From assembly GCA_021798655.1 (NCBI GenBank), contig JAJZFE010000016.1, positions 1 to 8,327 on the forward strand: DNA of 8,327 bases, read 5' to 3'. Below, piece by piece: positions 1-5,323 of this stretch. The notes under the pieces are model-generated. The model did not search any database. It was not told the origin of the DNA and saw only the letters and a program-made list of their open reading frames with translations. The stretch comes from Acidobacteriota bacterium. GTDB lineage: Bacteria > Acidobacteriota > Terriglobia > Terriglobales > Acidobacteriaceae. The position numbers and the translations under genes were made by a program. Each line of letters starts with the position of its first letter. Position 1 is the stretch's first letter.

Positions 1-295
1 GGCTAGGAAGGCGACCAATCGCGTGCTGTACATTCTGGACGAGCCGACGACGGGGCTGCACTTTGAAGATGTGGCGACGCTGCTGGCGGCGTTCCAGAAG
101 CTGATCGATGGCGGCGGATCGTTGCTGGTGATTGAGCATAACCTGGATGTGATCAAGTGCGCAGACTGGGTGATTGATATGGGCCCGGAGGGCGGCAGCG
201 GCGGCGGACAGGTGGTGGCCACTGGCACGCCGGAGGATGTTGCGAAGGTGAAGGCGTCGTATACGGGGCAGTGGCTGGGAACGGTGTTGAAGTAG
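1..295 (+). CDS. uvrA: UvrABC system protein A, C-terminal end (partial)
   Basis: This is the last 97 codons of UvrA, the ATPase that finds bulky DNA lesions and loads UvrB in nucleotide excision repair; the 5' part lies outside the window and the reading frame enters at base 2. Visible landmarks belong to the second ABC ATPase domain: the Walker B strand and D-loop [12 protein letters not shown] at about 24-60, and the H-switch LLVIEHN at about 124-144. The tail contains [12 protein letters not shown], typical of the UvrA C-terminus, and ends in WLGTVLK. The full protein usually has about 900-1000 residues, so roughly 10% is present. The same frame has a GTG at 23, but this is inside the Walker B strand and is not a start. 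The TAG stop at 293-295 is also the first three bases of a tandem heptamer array that fills the gap to the next gene. Confidence 0.97.
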   Translation, partial: ARKATNRVLYILDEPTTGLHFEDVATLLAAFQKLIDGGGSLLVIEHNLDVIKCADWVIDMGPEGGSGGGQVVATGTPEDVAKVKASYTGQWLGTVLK

Positions 296-341
296 GAAGA
301 AGGAAGTAGGAAGTAGGAAATGGGAAGTTGGGGCTAGGGAG
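293..341 (+). repeat. tandem heptamer array, consensus TAGGAAG, 7 units
   Basis: Seven consecutive 7-bp units run without a gap from the uvrA stop codon to the ribosome binding site of the next gene. Units 1 and 3 match TAGGAAG exactly. Units 2, 4, 5 and 7 differ by one base. Unit 6 is degenerate, with four changes. The top strand is almost purely purine except for the leading T of each unit. The first unit's TAG is the uvrA stop, and the last unit (TAGGGAG, 335-341) supplies the GGGAG Shine-Dalgarno of the TPR gene. Heptameric short tandem repeats between genes are known from heterocystous cyanobacteria as STRR elements; membership of a comparable acidobacterial family is inference. Confidence 0.8.
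337..341 (+). promoter_or_regulatory. Shine-Dalgarno GGGAG for the TPR gene
   Basis: GGGAG lies 5 nt before the ATG at 347, a good spacing for ribosome binding. It falls inside the last unit of the heptamer array. This supports the ATG at 347 as the start and suggests the gene is translated from a leadered transcript, possibly one reading through from uvrA 51 nt upstream. Confidence 0.6.
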
Positions 342-346
342 TTGCG

Positions 347-1672
347 ATGCGTAGTGCGGTGTTGATGGCGGCGATGTTGGTGAGTGGTGTTGGAGCAGCG
401 CAGAACCTGCCGCCAGGGACGCATAGCGTGGACGAGCGCGCGCCGCAGGACCCGGCGCTGGCCGAGGTTGCGGCGGCGGAGACGCTGCTGGAGAAGGGCG
501 ACTTTGCCGGCGCGGAGGCGGCGTTGAAGCCGCTGGCCGCGAGCCACGCGAAGGATGCGCGCGTGCAGTATGACCTGGGGTTTGCAGCAGACCACAACAA
601 CGATGAGAGTGTGGCTGTGACGGCGTATCGAGCTTCGACTGCAGCCAATGACAGCGTGGCCGAGCCGAAGCTGGCGCTGGGGTTGATCGAGGCGCGAGCG
701 GGAGAGACGAAGGCCGCGCATGAGGACCTGCTGGCGGCGGCGCACACCGAGAGCGCGTCGGCGGAGGTGAAGGGGCGAGCGTTTCGTGCGCTGGCGAACC
801 TGGACGATGGCGAAGACCCGATTGCGGCACAGAGCGAGTTGATGGAGGCGCTGAAGGTGACTGCGCAGACGCCGGCGGATGTACAGCTGGGGGCGGAGCT
901 GGCAGAGCAGATGGGCGAGCCTGGACTGGCGGAGAAGGCGTTTCGCGAGACGCTTGCGGCGAAGCCCGGCGACGCGGAGGCAACGGCGGGACTGGCGCAT
1001 GTGCTGCTGCAGCAGAAGAAACTGGAGGAAGCCGATACGGTGGTGACGGCGGGGCTGGCGGCGCATCCGGGCGATCCGCGGCTGGTGGCGCAGGCGCTGC
1101 CGATCTATGTGGCAGAGAAGAAGTCCGACGTTGCGATTCCGATGATGGAGTCGCTGCGCAGGAGCGATGCGAAGTTTGCGGCGAACGATGAGATGACGCG
1201 CGAGCTGGCGCATCTGTACGAGACGCAAAACGATGAGGCACATGCGGAGACGCTGTATGCCGGGCTGGTGACGAAGCTGCCGGATGATCCGACGCTGCTG
1301 GACGATCTGGGCTCGGCGGAGGTACGGCTGGGGCAGTACGCGCAGGCGGAGGCCGCGCTGGGCAAGGCGTTTGCGATGCGGAAGCAGTTTGACGACGACG
1401 ACGCATGGGGCGCGACGGCAGAGCATCTCGCATTTGCGGCGTCGAAGAACAATGATCCGAAGACGGCGCTGCAGGCGCTCGCAGCGCGCGCAACGGTGCT
1501 GCCGGACACGCCGACGTCGCTGTACCTGGAGGCGATCTCGCACGATGCGCTGCATGAGAAGAAGCAGGCGGAGATCGCGTACAAGGCGTTTCTGGCAGTG
1601 GCGGGCGGGAAGTTTCCTGACCAGGAGTTCGACGCAAAGCACCGTCTGATCGCGCTGGAGCGAGAGAAGTAG
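347..1672 (+). CDS. secreted TPR-repeat protein
   Basis: The 441-residue protein starts with a short export signal: positively charged MR, a hydrophobic stretch AVLMAAMLVSGVG and a probable signal peptidase I cut after Ala18 (GAA before QN). It is therefore probably periplasmic. The rest is alanine-rich amphipathic helix pairs of the tetratricopeptide type. Clear units include residues about 38-66 (AETLLEKGDFAGAEAALKPL), 72-104, 178-208 (AEQMGEPGLAEKAFRETLAAKPGD), 212-242 (AHVLLQQKKLEEADTVV), 284-314 (HLYETQNDEAHAETLYAGL) and 318-346 (GSAEVRLGQYAQAEAALGKAF). There is no catalytic domain and no Cys for lipid attachment. TPR proteins act as protein-protein scaffolds, often in cell-envelope assembly, but the partner cannot be read from this sequence or its neighbours. 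The start is fixed by GGGAG at 337-341. No clear terminator follows before the next gene at 1719. Confidence 0.88.
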   Translation: MRSAVLMAAMLVSGVGAAQNLPPGTHSVDERAPQDPALAEVAAAETLLEKGDFAGAEAALKPLAASHAKDARVQYDLGFAADHNNDESVAVTAYRASTAANDSVAEPKLALGLIEARAGETKAAHEDLLAAAHTESASAEVKGRAFRALANLDDGEDPIAAQSELMEALKVTAQTPADVQLGAELAEQMGEPGLAEKAFRETLAAKPGDAEATAGLAHVLLQQKKLEEADTVVTAGLAAHPGDPRLVAQALPIYVAEKKSDVAIPMMESLRRSDAKFAANDEMTRELAHLYETQNDEAHAETLYAGLVTKLPDDPTLLDDLGSAEVRLGQYAQAEAALGKAFAMRKQFDDDDAWGATAEHLAFAASKNNDPKTALQALAARATVLPDTPTSLYLEAISHDALHEKKQAEIAYKAFLAVAGGKFPDQEFDAKHRLIALEREK

Positions 1673-1706
1673 ACACCGCGCGGAGATTGCACAGCGGGCG
1701 CGATGG

Positions 1707-1712
1707 TAGGCT
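1707..1712 (+). promoter_or_regulatory. candidate -10 element TAGGCT (leaderless geometry)
   Basis: TAGGCT ends exactly 6 nt before the GTG start at 1719, so transcription would begin at or next to the start codon. No convincing -35 is visible. The purines just before the GTG (GAAGGG, 1713-1718) touch the start codon and are too close to serve as a normal Shine-Dalgarno. The same hexamer type at the same distance precedes three other genes in this window, which is the main support. Confidence 0.4.
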
Positions 1713-1718
1713 GAAGGG

Positions 1719-2429
1719 GTGTCGCGCACTTCCCTTCCAGCTGTGAGCCAACCGATCTATGCGATGTTCGCCGAGGAGTATCGCGGGCTGCGTCCGCGTG
1801 CGCCGATGCCGGAGATGGAGATCCGCTTTCGGAGGTTCACGAGCCTGAACACGACGATCCGGCTACGCGAAGGCCGTTTGATTGTGCGGCTGAGCGACCT
1901 GCTGGAGTATGCGCCGGAGAACGTGCATCGCGCGATTGCGCACATCCTACTGGCGAAGCTGTACCGCAAACCGATTGAGCCGGTGTTTGCGGATCGCTAC
2001 CGGCGGTACACACAGTCAGAGGCGGTGTCGAAGCAGGCGGAGCGGATTCGGCAGACGCGCGGGCGGAAGGTGTTGTCGTCGCCGCAGGGACATCTCTACG
2101 ACCTGGATGAGGTGTTCGAGTCCGTGAACCGGCGGTTCTTTCATGGGCTGCTGGGGCGGCCTACGCTGACGTGGAGCGCGCATGTGGCCAAGCGGATGCT
2201 GGGCCACTACGACGCGGCGCACAACACGATTGTGGTGAGCCGCGTGTTCGACCGGCCGGGCACGCCGCGGTATGCGATTGAGTATCTGCTGTACCACGAG
2301 ATGCTGCACCTGAAGCATCCGGTGACGGTGCGCGCAGGGCGCAGGTGTGTGCATGGGCCGGCGTTCCAGGCGGAGGAGAGATTGTTTCCGGAGCTGGAGC
2401 TGGCGAAGGCGTTTTTGAAGCGGCTTTAG
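1719..2429 (+). CDS. SprT-like zinc metalloprotease-fold protein
   Basis: The 236-residue protein has the SprT-like core in its second half. Residues about 127-146 (YDLDEVFESVNRRFFHGLLG) are the usual entry helix. TWSAHVAKRMLGHYD, about 151-165, and the strand NTIVVSRVFD follow. The zinc-binding helix is HEMLH (His193, Glu194, His197), and a third ligand candidate is His212 in the downstream HGPAF motif. Known relatives are bacterial SprT/YgjP-like proteins and the eukaryotic SPRTN protease; the bacterial substrates are mostly unknown, so only a metal-dependent peptidase fold can be claimed. The N-terminal 120 residues are basic and not recognised. An in-frame TAG at 1707-1709 limits the start to GTG 1719, GTG 1743 or ATG 1764. 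The GTG at 1719 was chosen because TAGGCT lies 6 nt upstream and the other two have no signal. The stop overlaps the stop of lgt on the opposite strand. Confidence 0.85.
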   Translation: MSRTSLPAVSQPIYAMFAEEYRGLRPRAPMPEMEIRFRRFTSLNTTIRLREGRLIVRLSDLLEYAPENVHRAIAHILLAKLYRKPIEPVFADRYRRYTQSEAVSKQAERIRQTRGRKVLSSPQGHLYDLDEVFESVNRRFFHGLLGRPTLTWSAHVAKRMLGHYDAAHNTIVVSRVFDRPGTPRYAIEYLLYHEMLHLKHPVTVRAGRRCVHGPAFQAEERLFPELELAKAFLKRL

Positions 2430-3286
2430 GTGCTTCGGTTGGGTGCCCATGCCTTGTTGGTCTTTGCGGACCAGAGCATGACGAGCGCGCCGGCGACGAT
2501 GCTGCCGAGCGCCGCGGTCTGCGCGTTGGACATGCCGAAGTAGAGCCTCGGATTGATGCGGACGAACTCCACGAGGAAGCGGCCGATGCCGGCGAGAACG
2601 AGGTAGAGGCCCGTCATCCAACCGACAGGCTTGTGCTTTCTGCCAAGCTTCCAGAGGATCCAGAAGACGACGAGGGAGAAGAGCAGCTCGTAGATGGGCG
2701 TGGGCTGGACGAGGGCATCGGGCGGGGTGGGCGGGACGAGCGCATCCTTGGCCATGTGGACGCCCCAGGGGAGCGTGGTGTTGATGCCGTAGTCGCCGTC
2801 GCCGGAGGTGAGGCAGCCGATGCGGCCGACGCCGTAGCCGAGTGCGGCCGCTGGGGCAGCGAGGTCCAGCATTCGAATGCCGCCGAGGCGTGCGCCCTGC
2901 GTGCCTGGAAGCGTGCCCTTGAAGCGGGCGGCGTGGCCCTGCCAGAGCAGCGCCGCGATGCCCGCGACGAGGCCGCCGTACCAGGCGAAGCCCGCCGCAA
3001 ACCAGGCGAGGAAGCTGCGGATGATGTCCACCGGATGCGCGAGGCCGGGCAGGAAGATCTGGTGGAAGGCGATGGCGAGTTCGCGCGGACTCTGCAGCTC
3101 ATGCCAGAGCTTGGCGCCGACGATGCCGGCGAGCACGACGATGGTGACGACGTTGAGCGCATCGGTATCGACGCCGTTGCGCTCGAAGTTTCTATACAGA
3201 ACGATGGTGGCGCAGACGGCGGCAAACCAGAGAAGCAGACCGAAGGTGCCGATGGGGAAGGAGCCTAGATGGATGAAGGGGTACAT
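2426..3286 (-). CDS. lgt: prolipoprotein diacylglyceryl transferase
   Basis: Lgt transfers diacylglycerol from phosphatidylglycerol to the lipobox cysteine of prolipoproteins, the first step of lipoprotein maturation in the inner membrane. The 286-residue length and about seven hydrophobic segments (roughly residues 11-31, 44-60, 91-115, 140-156, 200-214, 223-240 and 255-273) fit the family. The signature region is GRIGCLTSGDGDYG (residues 154-167). Its Arg155 corresponds to essential E. coli Arg143. RFLVEFVR, starting at Arg236, matches the second essential arginine (E. coli Arg239). PTPIYE (195-200) replaces the usual HPSQLYE. Compared with E. coli, the signature Asn is Cys158, the Glu is Asp, and the HGG motif is WYGG (102-105), so this is the divergent subtype. 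ATG at 3286 is preceded only by weak GAAAGA. The gene is transcribed away from hpt and converges on the SprT-like gene with overlapping stop codons. Confidence 0.95.
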   Translation of the reverse strand: MYPFIHLGSFPIGTFGLLLWFAAVCATIVLYRNFERNGVDTDALNVVTIVVLAGIVGAKLWHELQSPRELAIAFHQIFLPGLAHPVDIIRSFLAWFAAGFAWYGGLVAGIAALLWQGHAARFKGTLPGTQGARLGGIRMLDLAAPAAALGYGVGRIGCLTSGDGDYGINTTLPWGVHMAKDALVPPTPPDALVQPTPIYELLFSLVVFWILWKLGRKHKPVGWMTGLYLVLAGIGRFLVEFVRINPRLYFGMSNAQTAALGSIVAGALVMLWSAKTNKAWAPNRST

Positions 3287-3296
3287 TCAGTCTTTC

Positions 3297-3302
3297 AGTA
3301 TA
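3297..3302 (-). promoter_or_regulatory. candidate lgt -10 element TATACT
   Basis: On the minus strand TATACT differs from the -10 consensus TATAAT at one base and sits 10 nt before the lgt ATG. Transcription would start only a few nucleotides upstream of the start codon, leaving almost no leader. No -35 match is seen at 16-18 bp (CCGTCC at 17 bp). The hexamer lies within the 16-bp repeat copy at 3297-3312. Confidence 0.35.
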
Positions 3303-3312
3303 GAGGGTTCGA
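3297..3312 (+). repeat. 16-bp direct repeat, copy upstream of hpt
   Basis: AGTATAGAGGGTTCGA here matches AGGATAGAGGGATCGA at 3958-3973 in 14 of 16 positions, in the same orientation. The two copies flank hpt in its two intergenic gaps. The TAGAGGG core is the heptamer unit of the tract at 3942-3973, so this copy may be a remnant of the same repeat family. Confidence 0.45.
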
Positions 3313-3343
3313 AAAGCAGGGACGGGTTTTCCTCAGCGGAAGT

Positions 3344-3374
3344 TTGGCGAAGAGGCGGGGTGGCGCTGTAGTCT
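3344..3374 (+). promoter_or_regulatory. candidate hpt promoter (TTGGCG ... TAGTCT)
   Basis: TAGTCT (3369-3374) ends 6 nt before the hpt ATG at 3381. TTGGCG (3344-3349) matches four of six bases of TTGACA but at a long 19-bp spacing, where it would sit at about -37 to -32 of a transcript beginning at the ATG. No Shine-Dalgarno is present in the intervening GGGCGC. This favours a leaderless mRNA beginning at hpt codon 1. Confidence 0.45.
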
Positions 3375-3380
3375 GGGCGC

Positions 3381-3944
3381 ATGGCTACTTCTCTGCCCCC
3401 GTATGTCGATCCGAAAACCATGGATGTACTTTTTTCTACCGAACAGATCAGCGAGCGCGTCAAGGCGATCGGGCAGCAGATCTCGGAGGACTACAAGGGG
3501 CACAGTGTTGTGCTGATCGGCGTGCTGAAGGGTGCGGCGATCTTTCTGGCTGACCTGGCGCGGTCGATCGAGGTGGACAATACGTTCGACTTCGTGGCGG
3601 TGTCCAGCTACGGCCGCGCGCGGGTGTCGTCGGGCGCGGTGAAACTGATCAAGGACATCGACAATCCGATTGAAGGCCGGCACGTGATCCTGGTGGAGGA
3701 CATTCTGGACACGGGGCTGACGCTGAGCTACCTGCGCGGGCTGATGCTGCAGCACAAGCCGGCGAGCCTGAAGATTGCGACGTGCCTGGACAAGCCGGAG
3801 CGGCGGCTGGTGCCGATTGAAGCCGACTACACGTGCTTCCAGATTCCGAACCGTTTTGTGATCGGCTATGGCATGGACTATGCCGAACGCTATCGCGGCG
3901 TGGCGGACATTCGCATCTTTCCGGAGAATCCTCCGGGACACTAG
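3381..3944 (+). CDS. hpt: hypoxanthine phosphoribosyltransferase
   Basis: Hpt salvages hypoxanthine (and usually guanine) by transferring ribose 5-phosphate from PRPP, giving IMP or GMP in the cytosol. The 187-residue product has the family's motifs in order: the pyrophosphate-loop region VLKGAAIFLADL (48-59), the flexible-loop strand VAVSSYG (72-78), the PRPP-binding motif VILVEDILDTG (102-112) with acidic pair Glu106-Asp107 and probable catalytic Asp110, CLDKPERR (135-142) with the base-contacting Lys138, and the C-terminal IGYGMDYAERYRGV (161-174). The length is usual for bacterial Hpt (about 175-190). ATG 3381 is preferred over the internal ATG at 3420 because TAGTCT lies 6 nt before it; neither has a Shine-Dalgarno. 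The gene is divergent from lgt and is followed by a heptamer tract and aroA on the same strand. Confidence 0.96.
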   Translation: MATSLPPYVDPKTMDVLFSTEQISERVKAIGQQISEDYKGHSVVLIGVLKGAAIFLADLARSIEVDNTFDFVAVSSYGRARVSSGAVKLIKDIDNPIEGRHVILVEDILDTGLTLSYLRGLMLQHKPASLKIATCLDKPERRLVPIEADYTCFQIPNRFVIGYGMDYAERYRGVADIRIFPENPPGH

Positions 3945-3973
3945 AGGCAGGGGATAGAGGATAGAGGGATCGA
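3942..3973 (+). repeat. degenerate heptamer tract, consensus TAGAGGR, with second copy of the 16-bp repeat
   Basis: The tract begins at the hpt stop codon. TAGAGGC (3942-3948, its TAG being the stop) is followed by the 6-nt AGGGGA, then by TAGAGGA (3955-3961) and TAGAGGG (3962-3968). Bases 3958-3973 form the second copy of the 16-bp direct repeat found at 3297-3312. The unit shape, TAG plus four purines, is like the TAGGAAG array after uvrA, and both start in phase with the upstream stop codon. Confidence 0.6.
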
Positions 3974-3985
3974 GTGCAAAGAAGC

Positions 3986-3991
3986 TAGAAT
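3986..3991 (+). promoter_or_regulatory. candidate aroA -10 element TAGAAT (leaderless geometry)
   Basis: TAGAAT is one base from TATAAT and ends exactly 6 nt before the aroA ATG at 3998. No good -35 is seen upstream in the repeat tract. The 6-nt gap GGATGA gives no properly spaced Shine-Dalgarno. The element suggests aroA has its own start site instead of depending only on read-through from hpt. Confidence 0.5.
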
Positions 3992-3997
3992 GGATGA

Positions 3998-5314
3998 ATG
4001 GCTTCTGTAACGCACGACTCTTCTGCTGCTTCCCTGACCCAGATGGTTCAACCCGCGCGCAGCTTTCGCGGCTCGCTGATGGTGCCCGGCGATAAGTCGA
4101 TCTCGCACCGGTATGCGATGCTGGCAGGCTTTGCTGCGGGCACGTCGCGAATCTCGAACTTTTCGACGGGCGCTGATCCGCACAGCTCGCTGGGCTGCAT
4201 GGCGGCGATGGGCGCGACGGTGGAGTCGGTCGACGGCGTGATCGCGGTGACGGGCACGGGGGGCGTGCTGGCACAGCCGAAGGGCGACCTGGACTGCGGC
4301 AACAGCGGCTCTACGATGCGGATGCTGGCGGGGCTGGTGGCGGCGCAGAGTGGGGTGTATCGGTTTATCGGCGATGAGTCGCTGACGGTGCGGCCGATGC
4401 AGCGGATTCGTGGGCCGCTGGAGATGATGGGCGCGCGCATCGAGCTGACGGACGGCCATGCGCCGATGACGATTCGTGGGGGCGAGCTGACGGCCATTGA
4501 CTTCGAGACGCCGATTGCGAGCGCGCAGGTGAAGACGGCCGTGCTGTTTGCGGGCCTGCAGGCGAAGGGCACAACGTCGATTGCGGAGAAGATTCGGACG
4601 CGGGATCACAGCGAACATGCGCTGCGCGCCTTTGGTGCGACGCTGACGCGCGATGCAGACCGGCTGACGATTGCAGGGGGACAGACGCTGCGCGCGGTCG
4701 ACGCGACGGTGCCGGGCGATATGTCTTCGGCGGCGTTCTTTCTGTGTGCGGCGCTGCTGTTTGAAGACTCGAATGTGGTGTTCGATGCGCTGGGGATGAA
4801 CCCGACGCGCGCGGCGCTGCTGGACGTGATTACGGCGATGGGCGGCAGGATCAAGGTGCTGAACGTGGAAGAGCAGCACGGCGAGATGGTGGGCACGATC
4901 CAGGTGAGCCGCGGGCCGGAGCTGCGCGGGATGGACATCGCAGGCGCGCTGGCGGCACAGCTGATCGACGAGCTGCCGGTGATCGCGGCCATTGCTCCGT
5001 ACAGCACAACCGGCGTGAAGATTCGCGACGCGAAGGAGCTGCGCGTGAAAGAGAGTGACCGCATTGCGCTGGTGGTGAAGAACCTGCGCGCGATGGGCGC
5101 GGAGGTGGTGGAGCACGAGGACGGGATGGACATTCCCGGCGGACAGCGATTGCGCGGGGGCGTGATCGATTCGGGGCTGGACCACCGTATTGCGATGGCG
5201 TTCTCGATTGCGGCGCTGCGTGCGGAGGGGGAGACGGAGGTTCGCGGGGCGGAGGCGGCGAAGATCTCGTTTCCGGAGTTCTTTACGTGGCTCGATGAGC
5301 TGGCGGTGCGGTAG
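3998..5314 (+). CDS. aroA: 3-phosphoshikimate 1-carboxyvinyltransferase (EPSP synthase)
   Basis: AroA joins phosphoenolpyruvate to shikimate 3-phosphate to make EPSP, the sixth step of the shikimate pathway to aromatic amino acids. The 438-residue protein has the complete set of active-site motifs: GDKSISHR (31-38, Lys33), the PEP loop GNSGSTMR (101-108), the loop with Arg132 (SLTVRP), SAQVKTA (175-181) binding shikimate phosphate, IDEL with catalytic Asp324, RVKESDR with Glu352, and DHRIAM (395-400). Two domains of repeated alpha/beta units of normal length are present. In the PEP loop, the E. coli Thr97 and Pro101 positions are Ser105 and Met109, while the Gly96 position is unchanged (Gly104). 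The first 20 residues are a poorly conserved lead before the fold begins. ATG 3998 is supported by TAGAAT 6 nt upstream. The glycosyltransferase gene begins 9 nt after the stop, probably in the same transcript. Confidence 0.96.
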   Translation: MASVTHDSSAASLTQMVQPARSFRGSLMVPGDKSISHRYAMLAGFAAGTSRISNFSTGADPHSSLGCMAAMGATVESVDGVIAVTGTGGVLAQPKGDLDCGNSGSTMRMLAGLVAAQSGVYRFIGDESLTVRPMQRIRGPLEMMGARIELTDGHAPMTIRGGELTAIDFETPIASAQVKTAVLFAGLQAKGTTSIAEKIRTRDHSEHALRAFGATLTRDADRLTIAGGQTLRAVDATVPGDMSSAAFFLCAALLFEDSNVVFDALGMNPTRAALLDVITAMGGRIKVLNVEEQHGEMVGTIQVSRGPELRGMDIAGALAAQLIDELPVIAAIAPYSTTGVKIRDAKELRVKESDRIALVVKNLRAMGAEVVEHEDGMDIPGGQRLRGGVIDSGLDHRIAMAFSIAALRAEGETEVRGAEAAKISFPEFFTWLDELAVR

Positions 5315-5317
5315 GTG
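5313..5317 (+). promoter_or_regulatory. Shine-Dalgarno AGGTG for the glycosyltransferase gene
   Basis: AGGTG overlaps the aroA TAG stop and lies 6 nt before ATG 5324, matching part of the ribosomal consensus GGAGGTG. It decides the start in favour of ATG 5324 over the GTG at 5315, which abuts the aroA stop and is itself inside this signal. Position and spacing indicate translation soon after aroA termination on a shared mRNA. Confidence 0.55.
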
Positions 5318-5323
5318 CCTGCG

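Noticed and set aside
293..341. Heptamer array as a miniature CRISPR
   Set aside because: Units are 7 bp, directly adjacent and without spacers; it is a simple tandem repeat.
1677..1702. CGCGC/GCGCG inverted repeat after the TPR gene
   Set aside because: Five base pairs around a 16-nt loop with no T run; too weak for an intrinsic terminator in GC-rich DNA.
153..1751. 532-codon minus-strand open frame opposite uvrA, the heptamer array and the TPR gene
   Set aside because: Low-complexity Pro/Ser/Arg/Ala translation that crosses the repeat array and two gene ends; explained by few antisense stop codons in GC-rich coding DNA.
2345..3268. 307-codon plus-strand open frame opposite lgt
   Set aside because: Translation is Glu/Asp/Gly/Ala-rich and without motifs; the minus strand encodes a complete membrane-spanning Lgt.
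3990..4010. Six-codon ORF (MDEWLL) overlapping the aroA start, from an ATG repeated every 4 bp
   Set aside because: It starts at or before the expected transcription start and has no ribosome binding site; ATGGATGAATGG is a short chance repeat. A leader peptide cannot be supported.
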